DNA of 64,000 bases from Gilvirhabdus luticola (GTDB lineage Bacteria > Bacteroidota > Bacteroidia > Flavobacteriales > Flavobacteriaceae): assembly GCF_032583975.1 (NCBI RefSeq), contig NZ_JAWHTF010000008.1; one strand, written 5' to 3'. A program made the translations under genes and the position numbers. Positions 41,870-51,605 of the stretch are shown here, one piece after another; the stretch's first letter is position 1; every line of letters starts with the position of its first letter. The notes beneath the pieces were generated by a model, which saw nothing but the letters and a program-made list of their open reading frames with translations, made no database searches and was not told the DNA's origin.

Positions 41870-42504
41870 TAGCTTTTATGTTCAACAACTTTCAATACTT
41901 TTATTTCTTTAATATTCATTGGTTCAAATGTTTTTAACACAACATAGTACCACTGCCTGTCTTCAATATTTACCATATAAAGGTCATTAACATTTGCAGA
42001 GTTATTAATAATTGTATCTTCAAATATAGGATGCATTTTCCCTTTAGAAAACCAACCTAAATCACCACCACGTTTAGCATTGCCATCCATAGAATATTTC
42101 TTTGCCAAATATTCAAAAGGAACACCATCTTTATATTGAGACATGATGTTTTGCCTTAAACCATCAATTTCAGAATGGGATAATTTCTTACCATCCAAAT
42201 ATATATAACTAACGCGATAATGTGTAATATATGAAGTTTCTACTATTTTGTAGTGAACTTTTTCTACATCATTTTCAACCACAAGTGAACCACCAGAAGA
42301 TTTACTAAACAATTTTTTTGCTAAAGAGGTTTTATGTTTCTCTTTATTGAAGGTGATAAATTTATTTTCTTTTGAATTTAATGATAAAAGAAGTTCTTCA
42401 GCTTGAACTGTGCTTGTTATTGAATCTAATTGACTTGTAATTGATTCTTGAGAATATAATAACACAGAATAACAAAAAAGTAATGGGAATAATAGTTTAC
42501 GCAT
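41869..42504 (-). CDS. Parvulin-type peptidyl-prolyl isomerase, exported
   Basis: The start at MRKLLFPLLFCYSVLLYSQ gives a clean signal peptide; an ATG eight codons upstream is less likely. A PpiC/rotamase domain occupies the C-terminal half: VSYIYLDGKKLSHSEI, FEYLAKKYSMDGNAKRGGD, LGWFSKGKMHPIFED. It would assist folding of envelope proteins. The N-terminal region (about 20-100) is not a recognisable SurA chaperone domain. 211 aa. Confidence 0.85.
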   Translation of the reverse strand: MRKLLFPLLFCYSVLLYSQESITSQLDSITSTVQAEELLLSLNSKENKFITFNKEKHKTSLAKKLFSKSSGGSLVVENDVEKVHYKIVETSYITHYRVSYIYLDGKKLSHSEIDGLRQNIMSQYKDGVPFEYLAKKYSMDGNAKRGGDLGWFSKGKMHPIFEDTIINNSANVNDLYMVNIEDRQWYYVVLKTFEPMNIKEIKVLKVVEHKS

Positions 42505-42597
42505 TAAAGTTGTTTTATTGAGTAACAAAAAAACAAATAAAATCTTTTAAAATTAAAAGAACTTATAAGGTTATTAACATAAGTTTTAACATGCACT

Positions 42598-42924
42598 TTA
42601 CAATTTGCTTTTTGCATGTTCTAAACCAAGTTCTATATAATGCAGTAATTGAGTTTCTGTTTTAAAACCGTCTTCTGAAACATAGACAAATTCTCTCATA
42701 GGGCGTTTTGTAAAATCCATTGATCTAACATACTCTTTAGTAAGTTCGTTATTCATTTTATTTTCAATAATTCTAACAGCCAAGTCATTTTTTACAATCC
42801 CAACTATCATTTTTCCTTTATATAAAAAAGAAAGTCCTCCAAACATTTTCTTTTCAATAAACTCTTCAGGAAACAATTTGAGTTGTTCTCTGATTCTTGT
42901 TGCAATGTGTTCGTTGTATGCCAT
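42598..42924 (-). CDS. TfoX/Sxy N-terminal-domain protein
   Basis: This single-domain protein of 108 aa has FIEKKMFGGLSFLYKGKMIVG and a later FKTETQLLHYIELGLEHA. It matches the TfoX N-terminal domain found alone in many bacteria. Full-length TfoX regulates competence in gamma-proteobacteria; stand-alone members have no established role, so regulation of competence should not be assumed. It ends near the parvulin gene and starts 3 bp from the end of tsaD. Confidence 0.88.
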   Translation of the reverse strand: MAYNEHIATRIREQLKLFPEEFIEKKMFGGLSFLYKGKMIVGIVKNDLAVRIIENKMNNELTKEYVRSMDFTKRPMREFVYVSEDGFKTETQLLHYIELGLEHAKSKL

Positions 42925-42927
42925 GTT

Positions 42928-43950
42928 CTAAATTTTCAATCTTGCAGAAGCTGTAATATTTTGTTCAGAAAAATCCTGTTCAAGATATTTTAAATAGCCA
43001 ACAATGGCAATCATAGCGGCATTATCTGTAGTAAATTCAAATTTTGGGATATAGGTTTTCCAACCAAATTTTTGTTCGCCTTTCTTTAAGGCTTCTCGAA
43101 TGCCTGAATTGGCTGAAACACCACCTCCAATAGCAATGTGGTTAATTCCAGTTTGTTTAGAAGCCAATTTAAGTTTGTCCATTAAAATTCCAATAATGGT
43201 ATATTGAATTGACGCACAAATATCATTAAGATTTTCTGCAATAAAGTTTGAATTGGCTTTTGTTTCTCTTTGAATAAAATACAGAATGGCAGTTTTTAAA
43301 CCCGAAAAACTAAAATCTAAACCATCAACTTTCGGTTTAGTAAACTTAAAGGCTTTTGGGTTGCCAAGTTTAGCACGCTTGTCTATTTCTGGACCAGCAG
43401 GATAATCTAACCCGAGAATTTTTCCGCTTTTATCAAACGCTTCACCAACAGCATCATCAATAGTTTCACCTATAACATCCATTTCAAAATAGCTATTCAC
43501 TTTTACAATTTGTGTATGACCACCAGAAATGGTCATTGCTAAAAACGGAAAAGGAGGTTTATCAAAACCTTTTTCATCTATAAAGTGTGCCAATATATGT
43601 GCTTGCATGTGGTTAACATCAATCAAAGGAATCCCTAATCCATAGGCTAAAGATTTTGCAAAGGACGTGCCAACAAGGAGTGAACCCATTAATCCTGGAC
43701 CTCTAGTAAAAGCAATTGCATTAAGTTGATCTTTATCGATTTTCGCTTTTTTTAATGCTTGATCTACAACAGGAACAATATTTTGCTGATGCGCTCTAGA
43801 AGCCAATTCTGGAACAACGCCACCATAGTCTTTGTGTATTTCTTGGTTGGCAACAACATTGCTTAAAATTTTTCCGTTATGGATAATAGCAGCTGCTGTA
43901 TCATCACATGAAGACTCTATTCCTAGTATATAAATATTTTGTGAAGCCAT
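42928..43950 (-). CDS. tsaD: tRNA N6-threonylcarbamoyladenosine transferase TsaD
   Basis: This ASKHA-fold enzyme transfers the threonylcarbamoyl group to A37 of ANN-decoding tRNAs, with TsaB, TsaC and TsaE. Seen are GIESSCDDTAAAI at the N-terminus, the metal-binding DVNHMQAHILAHF (His-x3-His), SGGHTQIV and IGGGVSANSGIRE. 340 aa, normal. A TACATTTG -7 box on the minus strand lies at 44026-44033, in the region shared with tamB. Confidence 0.96.
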   Translation of the reverse strand: MASQNIYILGIESSCDDTAAAIIHNGKILSNVVANQEIHKDYGGVVPELASRAHQQNIVPVVDQALKKAKIDKDQLNAIAFTRGPGLMGSLLVGTSFAKSLAYGLGIPLIDVNHMQAHILAHFIDEKGFDKPPFPFLAMTISGGHTQIVKVNSYFEMDVIGETIDDAVGEAFDKSGKILGLDYPAGPEIDKRAKLGNPKAFKFTKPKVDGLDFSFSGLKTAILYFIQRETKANSNFIAENLNDICASIQYTIIGILMDKLKLASKQTGINHIAIGGGVSANSGIREALKKGEQKFGWKTYIPKFEFTTDNAAMIAIVGYLKYLEQDFSEQNITASARLKI

Positions 43951-43976
43951 TAATAAACTTTAGGCATAATAATTGT

Positions 43977-43984
43977 TAATTTTG
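43977..43984 (+). promoter_or_regulatory. Possible tamB promoter -7 box (TAATTTTG)
   Basis: An exact TAnnTTTG match lies ahead of the tamB frame. Transcription from it would begin near 43991 and give a leader that includes a 12-codon frame (44007-44045, starting MRLFVVTN). Confidence 0.35.
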
Positions 43985-44025
43985 ATTTTAACTAAACGTC
44001 TATTCAATGAGATTATTCGTAGTTA

Positions 44026-44033
44026 CAAATGTA
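44026..44033 (-). promoter_or_regulatory. Possible tsaD promoter -7 box (TACATTTG on minus strand)
   Basis: CAAATGTA on the plus strand reads TACATTTG on the minus strand, 76 bp ahead of the tsaD ATG. Confidence 0.4.
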
Positions 44034-44037
44034 GTTT

Positions 44038-47000
44038 ATTCTTGAGAAAATTATAACTTTAACAGGTATCAAAAAAATATTAAAAATAATATCAAAACTT
44101 GTAGCCATTGTTGTGCTACTTTTCATCATTTTGGTGTTGTTTTTATCTATTCCTGCTGTTCAAACTCAATTAGGAAAAAAAGCCACAAAAAAATTAAACG
44201 AAGAATTTGGCACTAATATCAATATTGGGAAAGTAGGCTTACAATTTAATGGAGATGTTGAACTAAAAAATATCTACATCCAAGATTATAAGAAAGATAC
44301 TCTGATAAACATTAATGAGCTCAATACGTCAATTTTGAGTTTCAAGAATTTATACGAAGGCAAACTTGCCTTCGGAGATATTGATATTATAGGTCTATTT
44401 TTTAACATTAAAACATATAAAGACACCGATGAAACAAACCTTGATGTTTTTGTAGCAAAATTTGAGGATGATAATCCAAGAAAAGAAAAAAGTACTTTTT
44501 TATTTTCTTCTAGCGATGTTTCTATATATGATAGCACGTTTAAATTAACAAACGAGAATAAGGAAAACTCTGATGGGCTTAATTTTAAGGATTTAAATAT
44601 TAATGCCACAAATTTTTTAATTAATGGTAGTGATGTTAGTGCAAGAATAAACACACTTGCTTTTGTAGATAGTAGAGGTCTGGTTATGAAAAATATGACC
44701 ACTAATTTTGTTTACACCTTACAGGACATGACATTTGCTAAATTGGATATAAAAACCATTGACTCCGAATTGAAAGGTGACGTAAAGTTTGAATATAAGC
44801 GAGAAGATTTACAATTTTTTACTGATAGTGTAAAAGTATCTGCCAATTTTAAAGATGCTAATATTGCTTTAAGTGAGTTAAACACTTTTTATAATGAATT
44901 TGGTCAAAATCAAAAAGCTAAAATAAGTGTTAACCTATCGGGGACTTTAAATAATCTGTCTGCTAAAAATCTTTATGTAAATACAAGTAGAAGAACAAGA
45001 ATTTATGGTAATATTCTATTTAAAAACTTATTCAACAGTAGTGAGAATAATTTTTATATGAATGGAAATTTCAGAGATTTGTCTTCAAATTATAGAGATT
45101 TAAAAGATTTATTACCAAATGTGCTTGGTGAAGCAATACCATCATCTTTTGACAGATTAGGCAATTTTACTATTGTAGGCAATTCGCAAATCACACCTTC
45201 TACAATAAATGCAGTTTTAGTTATAGATACAGATTTAGGTCTGATAAACTCCAACCTTAAACTTACAAATATTAATGACATAGATAATGCATCTTATGAA
45301 GGAAAGGTAATTTTTGACAAGTTTAATATTGGGACATTTATGGAAAATCCAAAACTAAAAAGGACGTCATTGAATTTGGATGTCAATGGTTCTGGGTTTA
45401 CTAGAAAAAATATTAATACAAATTTAAATGGAGTAATTGATTTTATAGAGTATAATAATTATTCTTACTCAAACCTTGTGGCTTCAGGAAATTTACGGGA
45501 TAATGTTTTTAATGGTAAACTAGTCTCTAACGATATTAATTTCATGTTCAACTTTGATGGTTTAGCTGATCTTTCTCAAGACGTATACACCTTCGATTTT
45601 GTTGCAAATGTGCAACGTGCAGATTTAAGAATATTAAATTTCACTAAAGAAAATCAAACCTCCATTTTCAAAGGCATAGTTGATATGAAAATGAAAGGAA
45701 CCAATATTAATGATGCCTTTGGCGATATATCATTTAATAACACTTATTATAAAAATGATATTGATGAATATTTCTTTAAAGATTTTCAATTAACTTCTAG
45801 GTTTACAGAAGAAGGGATTAGACATATTAATGTTAATTCACCTGATATTACTGAAGGTTATTTAAGTGGTAAATTTCTTTTTGAGGATATAGGAAATCTA
45901 TTTGAAAATGCTCTTGGAAGTATATATACAAACTATGTGCCCTATAAAGTAAAAACCAATCAATATATTGACTTCAATTTTAAGATTTACAACAAAATAG
46001 TTGAAATATTTTACCCAGAATTAGAACTTGGAAAGAATACTTTTATAAGAGGTAGAGTGGAGAGTGATGAAAAAGGGTTCAAACTTACGTTTAGATCACC
46101 AAAAATTACTCTTTTTGATTACTTCGCTGATAACATTGAAATAAAAGTTGATAATAAAAATCCATTATTCAATACATACATAGATATTGATAGTATAAAA
46201 ACCAAATACTACAATGTTTCAAAATTTAATTTGATAAACGTTACCCTTAACGACACACTTTTTATGCGATCAGAATTTAAAGGAGGTAAAAGCAATAAAG
46301 ATATGTACAACTTAAGTTTTTATCATACTATTAATAAAAACAACCAATCAGTAGTTGGGTTTAAAAAATCTGATATTACATTTAAAAACAATACATGGTT
46401 TATAAATGAACTTCAAAATAAATTAAACAAAGTAACTTTTGATAAATCACTTAACAATTTCAATATCGATGAATTTGTTATGAATCATAATAATGAGGAA
46501 ATAAAGCTTTTAGGTATAATAAAAGATTCAACTTATAAGGACATCAAACTTAATTTTAAAGATGTAGATCTGGCAAAAATAACACCACCTATAGATAGTC
46601 TTTCGCTTGCTGGAAATGTAAATGGCAAGTTAGATATTCTCCAAAACAATGGTGTTTACTTGCCTAATTCTTCAGTCACTATTGATGATTTTATAGTAAA
46701 TGATTATCATTTGGGCTCTTTTGATGCCAAAATTAAAGGAAATGAATCTTTGACCAATTATGTTGTAGATATTAGTATTAAAGATGATATAGCCCAATCA
46801 TTTAAAGCTTTTGGTAATATTAACGTTGTTAAAAATGCCTCAACAATAGATGTAGATTTAGATTTCAATGATTTTAATTTGGAGCCACTTAATCCGTTTG
46901 GTCAAGGTGTTATATCAAACATTAGAGGTATAATAGATGGTCGGGCAAAAGTGGTTGGAAGTTTAAAAAAACCAGATATAATCGGTCAGCTTACTTTAAA

Positions 47001-48522
47001 TGAAACAGGATTATCTGTGCCATATTTAAATATTGATTATCAGATTAAAGATAATTCAAAAGTTAAACTAGAAGATCAGAGTTTTATTTTTGATAATGTA
47101 GAATTAACCGATACGGCATTTAATACTAAAGGACTTCTGGATGGATATTTAAATCATGATAATTTATCAGAATGGGCTTTAGGATTAACCATAAGTTCTC
47201 CAAGAATTTTAGTTTTGAATACAGAAGAAACAGAAGAGTCTTTATATTATGGCACAGGGTTTTTGGGTGGTTCTGCATCTATTATTGGACCTACAGAAGA
47301 GCTGGTTATTAATGTTACGGGCGAAACTGAAAAAGGAACTGTTTTTAAAATTCCATTGAATGATACTGAATCTTTTGGTGATAATTCTTTTATTCATTTC
47401 TTAACACCAGAAGAAAAGAGAGCTAGGTTGCAAGGTAAAGAAGTAGTTTATAAAGATATTAAAGGACTTGAATTAGACTTTAATTTAGATGTTACCGAAG
47501 ACGCAGAAATAGAATTATTACTGGACAAAAATACTGGTAGTACAATAGTCGGTAGAGGAATAGGAGGTATGCTTGTTGAAATAAATACGAACGGAAAGTT
47601 TAATATATATGGTGACTTTTCTGTATTTGAAGGTGTTTATAATTTTTTATACGGAGGTGTAGTTCAAAAAAAGTTTATTGTTGAACCTGGTGGTACACTT
47701 GCTTGGGAAGGAAATCCAATGAACGCCTTAATAAATATTAAAGCTATTTATGAAACAACTGCAAATCCATCACCTTTACTAGATAATCCAATTAACAGAA
47801 GTATTCCCGTAAAAGTAGGTATTACATTATCAGGACAATTGGCAAAACCTGAACCTGATTTCAGTTTTGAATTTCCTACGGCAAATTCTACGGTAAGGTC
47901 AGAATTGCAATACCGATTAGATTCAAAGGACGAAAGAGACAATCAGGCTCTATATTTATTGACTACTGGTTCTTTTTCGAGTGGTTTAAACAATATCAAT
48001 CCATACGGAACACTTACAGAAAGGCTTACTGGAATTGTAAATAGCTTATTTACTAACAATGACAACAAACTTCAAGTGGGAATTAATTATGAGAATGCTG
48101 AAAAAACACCTGAATACCAAAGTGATGCAAAACTTGGACTCAATATACAAACCAGAATAAGCGACCGTGTATTGATTAATGGAAATGTTGGAGTTCCTAT
48201 TGGAGGAGTTAGTGAAACTGTGATTGCCGGCGATGTAGAAATAGACTTTTTACTTAATGAAGATGGTACACTAACGGCAAAGGTATTCAATAGAGAAAAT
48301 AGTATTCAAAATTTTGGGGAAGAGATAGGTTATACACAAGGTGTTGGAATTTCTTATACAGTAGAATTTGACACATTTAAAGAGTTAATCCAGAAAATTG
48401 TAAAAAGTAGTAAAAAGAAAGAAGAAAATATTCAAGATAAAGAAACTAATATTGAAAACACTTCCGAAAACCCTTTACCAGATTTTGTGAATTTCAAATC
48501 TGATTCAGATGCTAAAAATTAG
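44038..48522 (+). CDS. tamB: TamB-type translocation and assembly module protein (DUF490)
   Basis: A large inner-membrane-anchored protein spans the periplasm as a long beta-rich groove for outer-membrane lipid or protein transport. It has an N-terminal transmembrane helix, then VQTQLGKKATKKLNEEFGT and repetitive AsmA/TamB-like strands. The C-terminal DUF490 region runs from about residue 1000 and contains FNLDVTEDAEIELLLDKNTG, GDFSVFEGVYNFLYGGV and NPYGTLTERL. The start is unclear: the first GTG (44113) cuts into the membrane helix, while the open frame reaches back to 44035 with only ATT, ATA or CTT codons. I place the start at ATT 44038 provisionally. Confidence 0.85.
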   Translation: MLEKIITLTGIKKILKIISKLVAIVVLLFIILVLFLSIPAVQTQLGKKATKKLNEEFGTNINIGKVGLQFNGDVELKNIYIQDYKKDTLININELNTSILSFKNLYEGKLAFGDIDIIGLFFNIKTYKDTDETNLDVFVAKFEDDNPRKEKSTFLFSSSDVSIYDSTFKLTNENKENSDGLNFKDLNINATNFLINGSDVSARINTLAFVDSRGLVMKNMTTNFVYTLQDMTFAKLDIKTIDSELKGDVKFEYKREDLQFFTDSVKVSANFKDANIALSELNTFYNEFGQNQKAKISVNLSGTLNNLSAKNLYVNTSRRTRIYGNILFKNLFNSSENNFYMNGNFRDLSSNYRDLKDLLPNVLGEAIPSSFDRLGNFTIVGNSQITPSTINAVLVIDTDLGLINSNLKLTNINDIDNASYEGKVIFDKFNIGTFMENPKLKRTSLNLDVNGSGFTRKNINTNLNGVIDFIEYNNYSYSNLVASGNLRDNVFNGKLVSNDINFMFNFDGLADLSQDVYTFDFVANVQRADLRILNFTKENQTSIFKGIVDMKMKGTNINDAFGDISFNNTYYKNDIDEYFFKDFQLTSRFTEEGIRHINVNSPDITEGYLSGKFLFEDIGNLFENALGSIYTNYVPYKVKTNQYIDFNFKIYNKIVEIFYPELELGKNTFIRGRVESDEKGFKLTFRSPKITLFDYFADNIEIKVDNKNPLFNTYIDIDSIKTKYYNVSKFNLINVTLNDTLFMRSEFKGGKSNKDMYNLSFYHTINKNNQSVVGFKKSDITFKNNTWFINELQNKLNKVTFDKSLNNFNIDEFVMNHNNEEIKLLGIIKDSTYKDIKLNFKDVDLAKITPPIDSLSLAGNVNGKLDILQNNGVYLPNSSVTIDDFIVNDYHLGSFDAKIKGNESLTNYVVDISIKDDIAQSFKAFGNINVVKNASTIDVDLDFNDFNLEPLNPFGQGVISNIRGIIDGRAKVVGSLKKPDIIGQLTLNETGLSVPYLNIDYQIKDNSKVKLEDQSFIFDNVELTDTAFNTKGLLDGYLNHDNLSEWALGLTISSPRILVLNTEETEESLYYGTGFLGGSASIIGPTEELVINVTGETEKGTVFKIPLNDTESFGDNSFIHFLTPEEKRARLQGKEVVYKDIKGLELDFNLDVTEDAEIELLLDKNTGSTIVGRGIGGMLVEINTNGKFNIYGDFSVFEGVYNFLYGGVVQKKFIVEPGGTLAWEGNPMNALINIKAIYETTANPSPLLDNPINRSIPVKVGITLSGQLAKPEPDFSFEFPTANSTVRSELQYRLDSKDERDNQALYLLTTGSFSSGLNNINPYGTLTERLTGIVNSLFTNNDNKLQVGINYENAEKTPEYQSDAKLGLNIQTRISDRVLINGNVGVPIGGVSETVIAGDVEIDFLLNEDGTLTAKVFNRENSIQNFGEEIGYTQGVGISYTVEFDTFKELIQKIVKSSKKKEENIQDKETNIENTSENPLPDFVNFKSDSDAKN

Positions 48523-48664
48523 TGTTTTAAGCCTTATTTTATCAACATTTCTATTTTTTTTGTTAACGAAATCGTTTGAGTTTTTGTTATTACATAAAAT
48601 CTTTAAAAACATTGTATTTTTATAAGATAAGTTTAGTAGTTTTACTTTTCAAATTTGATATTTT

Positions 48665-49651
48665 ATGTCAAAAATTATTAAAAAAATAGGTGTTTTAACT
48701 TCTGGTGGAGATTCATCAGGAATGAATGCTGCAATTAGATCTGTTGTTAGAACTTGTGCATTTCATGGATTGGAATGTGTTGGTATTTATCGAGGATATG
48801 AAGGATTAATGGAAGGAGATTTTATTAATCTTGATGCTAGAAGTGTTAAGGGTATAATTAATAAAGGAGGAACCATTTTAAAATCTGCTCGCTCTGAAGA
48901 ATTTAAAACTAAAGAAGGAAGACAAAAAGCATATGATAAGCTTATAGAATCTAATGTTGATGGTTTAGTTGTTATTGGAGGAGATGGATCGTTTACAGGT
49001 GCTATGATTTTTAATCAGGAATTTGATTTTCCAGTTATGGGAATTCCTGGTACTATAGATAATGATATTTTTGGAACTACACACACGTTAGGTTTTGATA
49101 CAGCCTTAAATACAGTAGTCGAGGCTATAGACAAAATAAGAGATACAGCAAGTTCACACAATAGACTCTTCTTTATTGAAGTTATGGGACGTGATGTTGG
49201 TCATATAGCATTGAATGCAGGCGTTGCTGGTGGAGCAGAAGAAATCTTGATACCAGAAGAAGATTTAGGATTGGAAAGATTAGAAGAATCTTTAAGACGC
49301 AGTAGAAAATCTGGCAAATCTTCAAGTATCGTTATTGTAGCTGAAGGTGACAAAATTGGAAAAAACATTTTTGAACTTAAAGAATATGTAGATGAGAATA
49401 TGTCTGGTTATGATGTTAGAGTTTCAGTTCTAGGTCATATGCAACGAGGTGGTTCACCGTCATGCTTTGATCGTGTCCTTGCCAGTAGAATGGGAGTAAA
49501 AGCAGTAGAATCTATATTAGAAGGAAAAACAAATTTTATGGTCGGGTTATTAAATAATAAAATGGAATTAACTCCATTAGAAAATGCCATAAAAGGAAAA
49601 TCGAAAATAAATTTAGAATTATTAAGGGTGTCAGATATCATGACAACATAA
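48665..49651 (+). CDS. pfkA: ATP-dependent 6-phosphofructokinase
   Basis: It phosphorylates fructose-6-phosphate in glycolysis. Motifs are LTSGGDSSGMNAAIRSVV (ATP site), VIGGDGSFTGA, GIPGTIDNDIFGTTHTLGFD (catalytic Asp in TIDND), EVMGRDVGHIAL and VLGHMQRGGSPSCFDR. The GGDGS Gly favours ATP over pyrophosphate. 328 aa. Thirteen bp separate it from the GAPDH gene, so two glycolytic steps are co-transcribed. Confidence 0.96.
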   Translation: MSKIIKKIGVLTSGGDSSGMNAAIRSVVRTCAFHGLECVGIYRGYEGLMEGDFINLDARSVKGIINKGGTILKSARSEEFKTKEGRQKAYDKLIESNVDGLVVIGGDGSFTGAMIFNQEFDFPVMGIPGTIDNDIFGTTHTLGFDTALNTVVEAIDKIRDTASSHNRLFFIEVMGRDVGHIALNAGVAGGAEEILIPEEDLGLERLEESLRRSRKSGKSSSIVIVAEGDKIGKNIFELKEYVDENMSGYDVRVSVLGHMQRGGSPSCFDRVLASRMGVKAVESILEGKTNFMVGLLNNKMELTPLENAIKGKSKINLELLRVSDIMTT

Positions 49652-49664
49652 AACAAATTAAACA

Positions 49665-50666
49665 ATGTCAAAAACAAAAATTGGAATTAATGGATTTGGT
49701 AGAATAGGCAGAATAGCTTTTAGAGTTGCTGTAAATAGACCAAATATTGAAGTAGTTGGAATAAATGACTTATTGGCCGTTGAGCATTTAGCATATTTAT
49801 TAAAGTATGATTCAGTTCACGGACGATTTGATGGAACCATAGACATAAAAAATGGAAACCTAGTGGTTAATGGAAATGAAATTAGAGTAACCGCAGAGCG
49901 TAATCCAGAAGATTTAAAATGGGACGCTGTAGGAGCAGATGTTGTATTAGACTGTACAGGTATTTTTACAACTTTAGACAAAGCACAAGCGCACATTACT
50001 GCAGGTGCTAAAAAAGTAGCTATTTCTGCACCTTCAGCAGATGCTCCAATGTTTGTAATGGGCGTAAACCATGATAAGATTACGGATAAAGACACCATTG
50101 TTTCCAATGCATCTTGTACCACAAACTGTTTAGCACCACTTGCTAAAGTAATTAATGATAAGTTCGGCATAGTAGAAGGTCTTATGACAACAGTTCATGC
50201 AGCTACAGCTACTCAATTTACAGTTGATGGCCCGTCAAAAAAAGATTTTAGATTAGGTCGTGCATCGCTTAATAATATTGTACCAGCTTCAACAGGAGCT
50301 GCCAAAGCTGTTGGTAAAGTTATTCCTGAATTAAATGGAAAATTAACGGGAATGGCTTTTAGAGTTCCAACAGTTGATGTTTCAGTAGTTGATTTAACTT
50401 GTAGATTGGAAAAAAGTGCAAGTTTTGATGAAGTGAAAGCCGCATTAAAAGAAGCGTCAGAAAACGAATTAAAAGGTATTTTAGGTTATACTGAAGAAGG
50501 TGTTGTGTCACAAGATTTTGTTTCAGAACCAAAGACAAGTACATTTGATGCTAATGCAAGTATTGGATTAAATGACAATTTTGTTAAACTGATTTCTTGG
50601 TATGATAATGAATTTGGTTATTCAACAAAATTAGTTGATTTAGCTGAATACATAAATAAAATATAA
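49665..50666 (+). CDS. gap: Glyceraldehyde-3-phosphate dehydrogenase, type I
   Basis: It oxidises glyceraldehyde-3-phosphate with NAD and phosphate. Visible are the N-terminal KIGINGFGRIGR, the catalytic Cys in SNASCTTNCLAPL (about residue 152), the His in VHAATATQ, and SWYDNEFGYS at the C-terminus. 333 aa. It follows pfkA and is closed by a strong terminator. Confidence 0.97.
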   Translation: MSKTKIGINGFGRIGRIAFRVAVNRPNIEVVGINDLLAVEHLAYLLKYDSVHGRFDGTIDIKNGNLVVNGNEIRVTAERNPEDLKWDAVGADVVLDCTGIFTTLDKAQAHITAGAKKVAISAPSADAPMFVMGVNHDKITDKDTIVSNASCTTNCLAPLAKVINDKFGIVEGLMTTVHAATATQFTVDGPSKKDFRLGRASLNNIVPASTGAAKAVGKVIPELNGKLTGMAFRVPTVDVSVVDLTCRLEKSASFDEVKAALKEASENELKGILGYTEEGVVSQDFVSEPKTSTFDANASIGLNDNFVKLISWYDNEFGYSTKLVDLAEYINKI

Positions 50667-50677
50667 TTTATAATCCT

Positions 50678-50710
50678 AAAAGGCTTTCAATATGAAAGCC
50701 TTTTGTTTAT
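50678..50710 (+). terminator. Terminator of the pfkA-gap operon
   Basis: A 12-bp perfect stem (50678-50689 with 50693-50704) with a 3-nt loop ends in TTTTGTTT. Confidence 0.85.
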
Positions 50711-50721
50711 CTTTTTAAATT

Positions 50722-51597
50722 ATGATTCTAATTGTTGATAGTGGTTCTACAAAATGTGATTGGATTGCTGTAGATGAACACGGTATACAGTTAATGGAAA
50801 AAATCCGAACAAAAGGACTTAACCCAGCAATTTTATCAGAAAGTAAATTAAAAGCAATTATTAAGAAAAGCAAGCCCTTAATGTTGCATAAAAATGAGGT
50901 TACACATGTCTTTTTTTATGGTGCTGGTTGCGGTACTATCAAACCAAGGACCTTACTAACACATGTTCTTCAATTTATTTTCCTTAATGCCATAATAGAA
51001 GTACAAGAAGATACAATGGCCGCGGTTCGCGCTACTTTAAATAGCGATGAAGAAGCCGCTGTAGTATGTATTATGGGAACAGGATCTAATTGTAGTTATT
51101 ATGATGGTCAAAGGTTGCAACAACGAGTAATTTCATTAGGTTATACAATCATGGATGATGCTTCTGGAAACTATTATGGTCGTCAATTGATAAGAGATTA
51201 CTATTTTAATCACATGCCAGAAGTTTTAAAAATTGCTTTTGCTGAAAAATATAATATTGAAGAAGATTACATAAAATACAACCTATATAAACAACCAAAT
51301 CCAAATGCATATTTGGCATCCTTTGCAGAATTTATGTTTTTGAACAAAGATTCAGATTATATTAGAGAATTGATCAAAAAGGGTGTAAGACTATTGACGA
51401 CCAATATGATTATGCAATATAAGGAAGAGATTAAAACTTGTCCTGTTCATTTTGCTGGTTCAATTGCATACTTCTCACAAGATGAAATCAAAGAAATTGG
51501 TGATGAAATGGGATTTAAAGTTGGAAATTTTGCACGCCGTCCAATTGAAGGTCTTATGTCATATCACACAAAAAAATTGAAAGAAGAAGAGATTTAA
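50722..51597 (+). CDS. N-acetylglucosamine-kinase-like protein (BadF/BadG/BcrA ATPase family)
   Basis: This ASKHA-fold protein of 291 aa has the phosphate-1 loop IVDSGSTKCDW, the adenosine-side motif VCIMGTGSNCSYYDG and VHFAGSIAYFSQDEI. The group includes mammalian GlcNAc kinase-like proteins and is common in Bacteroidetes next to glycolytic genes. It probably phosphorylates an amino sugar at C6, but the substrate is not fixed by sequence. It starts 12 bp after the gap terminator and is convergent with guaC with 8 bp between. Confidence 0.83.
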   Translation: MILIVDSGSTKCDWIAVDEHGIQLMEKIRTKGLNPAILSESKLKAIIKKSKPLMLHKNEVTHVFFYGAGCGTIKPRTLLTHVLQFIFLNAIIEVQEDTMAAVRATLNSDEEAAVVCIMGTGSNCSYYDGQRLQQRVISLGYTIMDDASGNYYGRQLIRDYYFNHMPEVLKIAFAEKYNIEEDYIKYNLYKQPNPNAYLASFAEFMFLNKDSDYIRELIKKGVRLLTTNMIMQYKEEIKTCPVHFAGSIAYFSQDEIKEIGDEMGFKVGNFARRPIEGLMSYHTKKLKEEEI

Positions 51598-51605
51598 TAG
51601 TTTAC

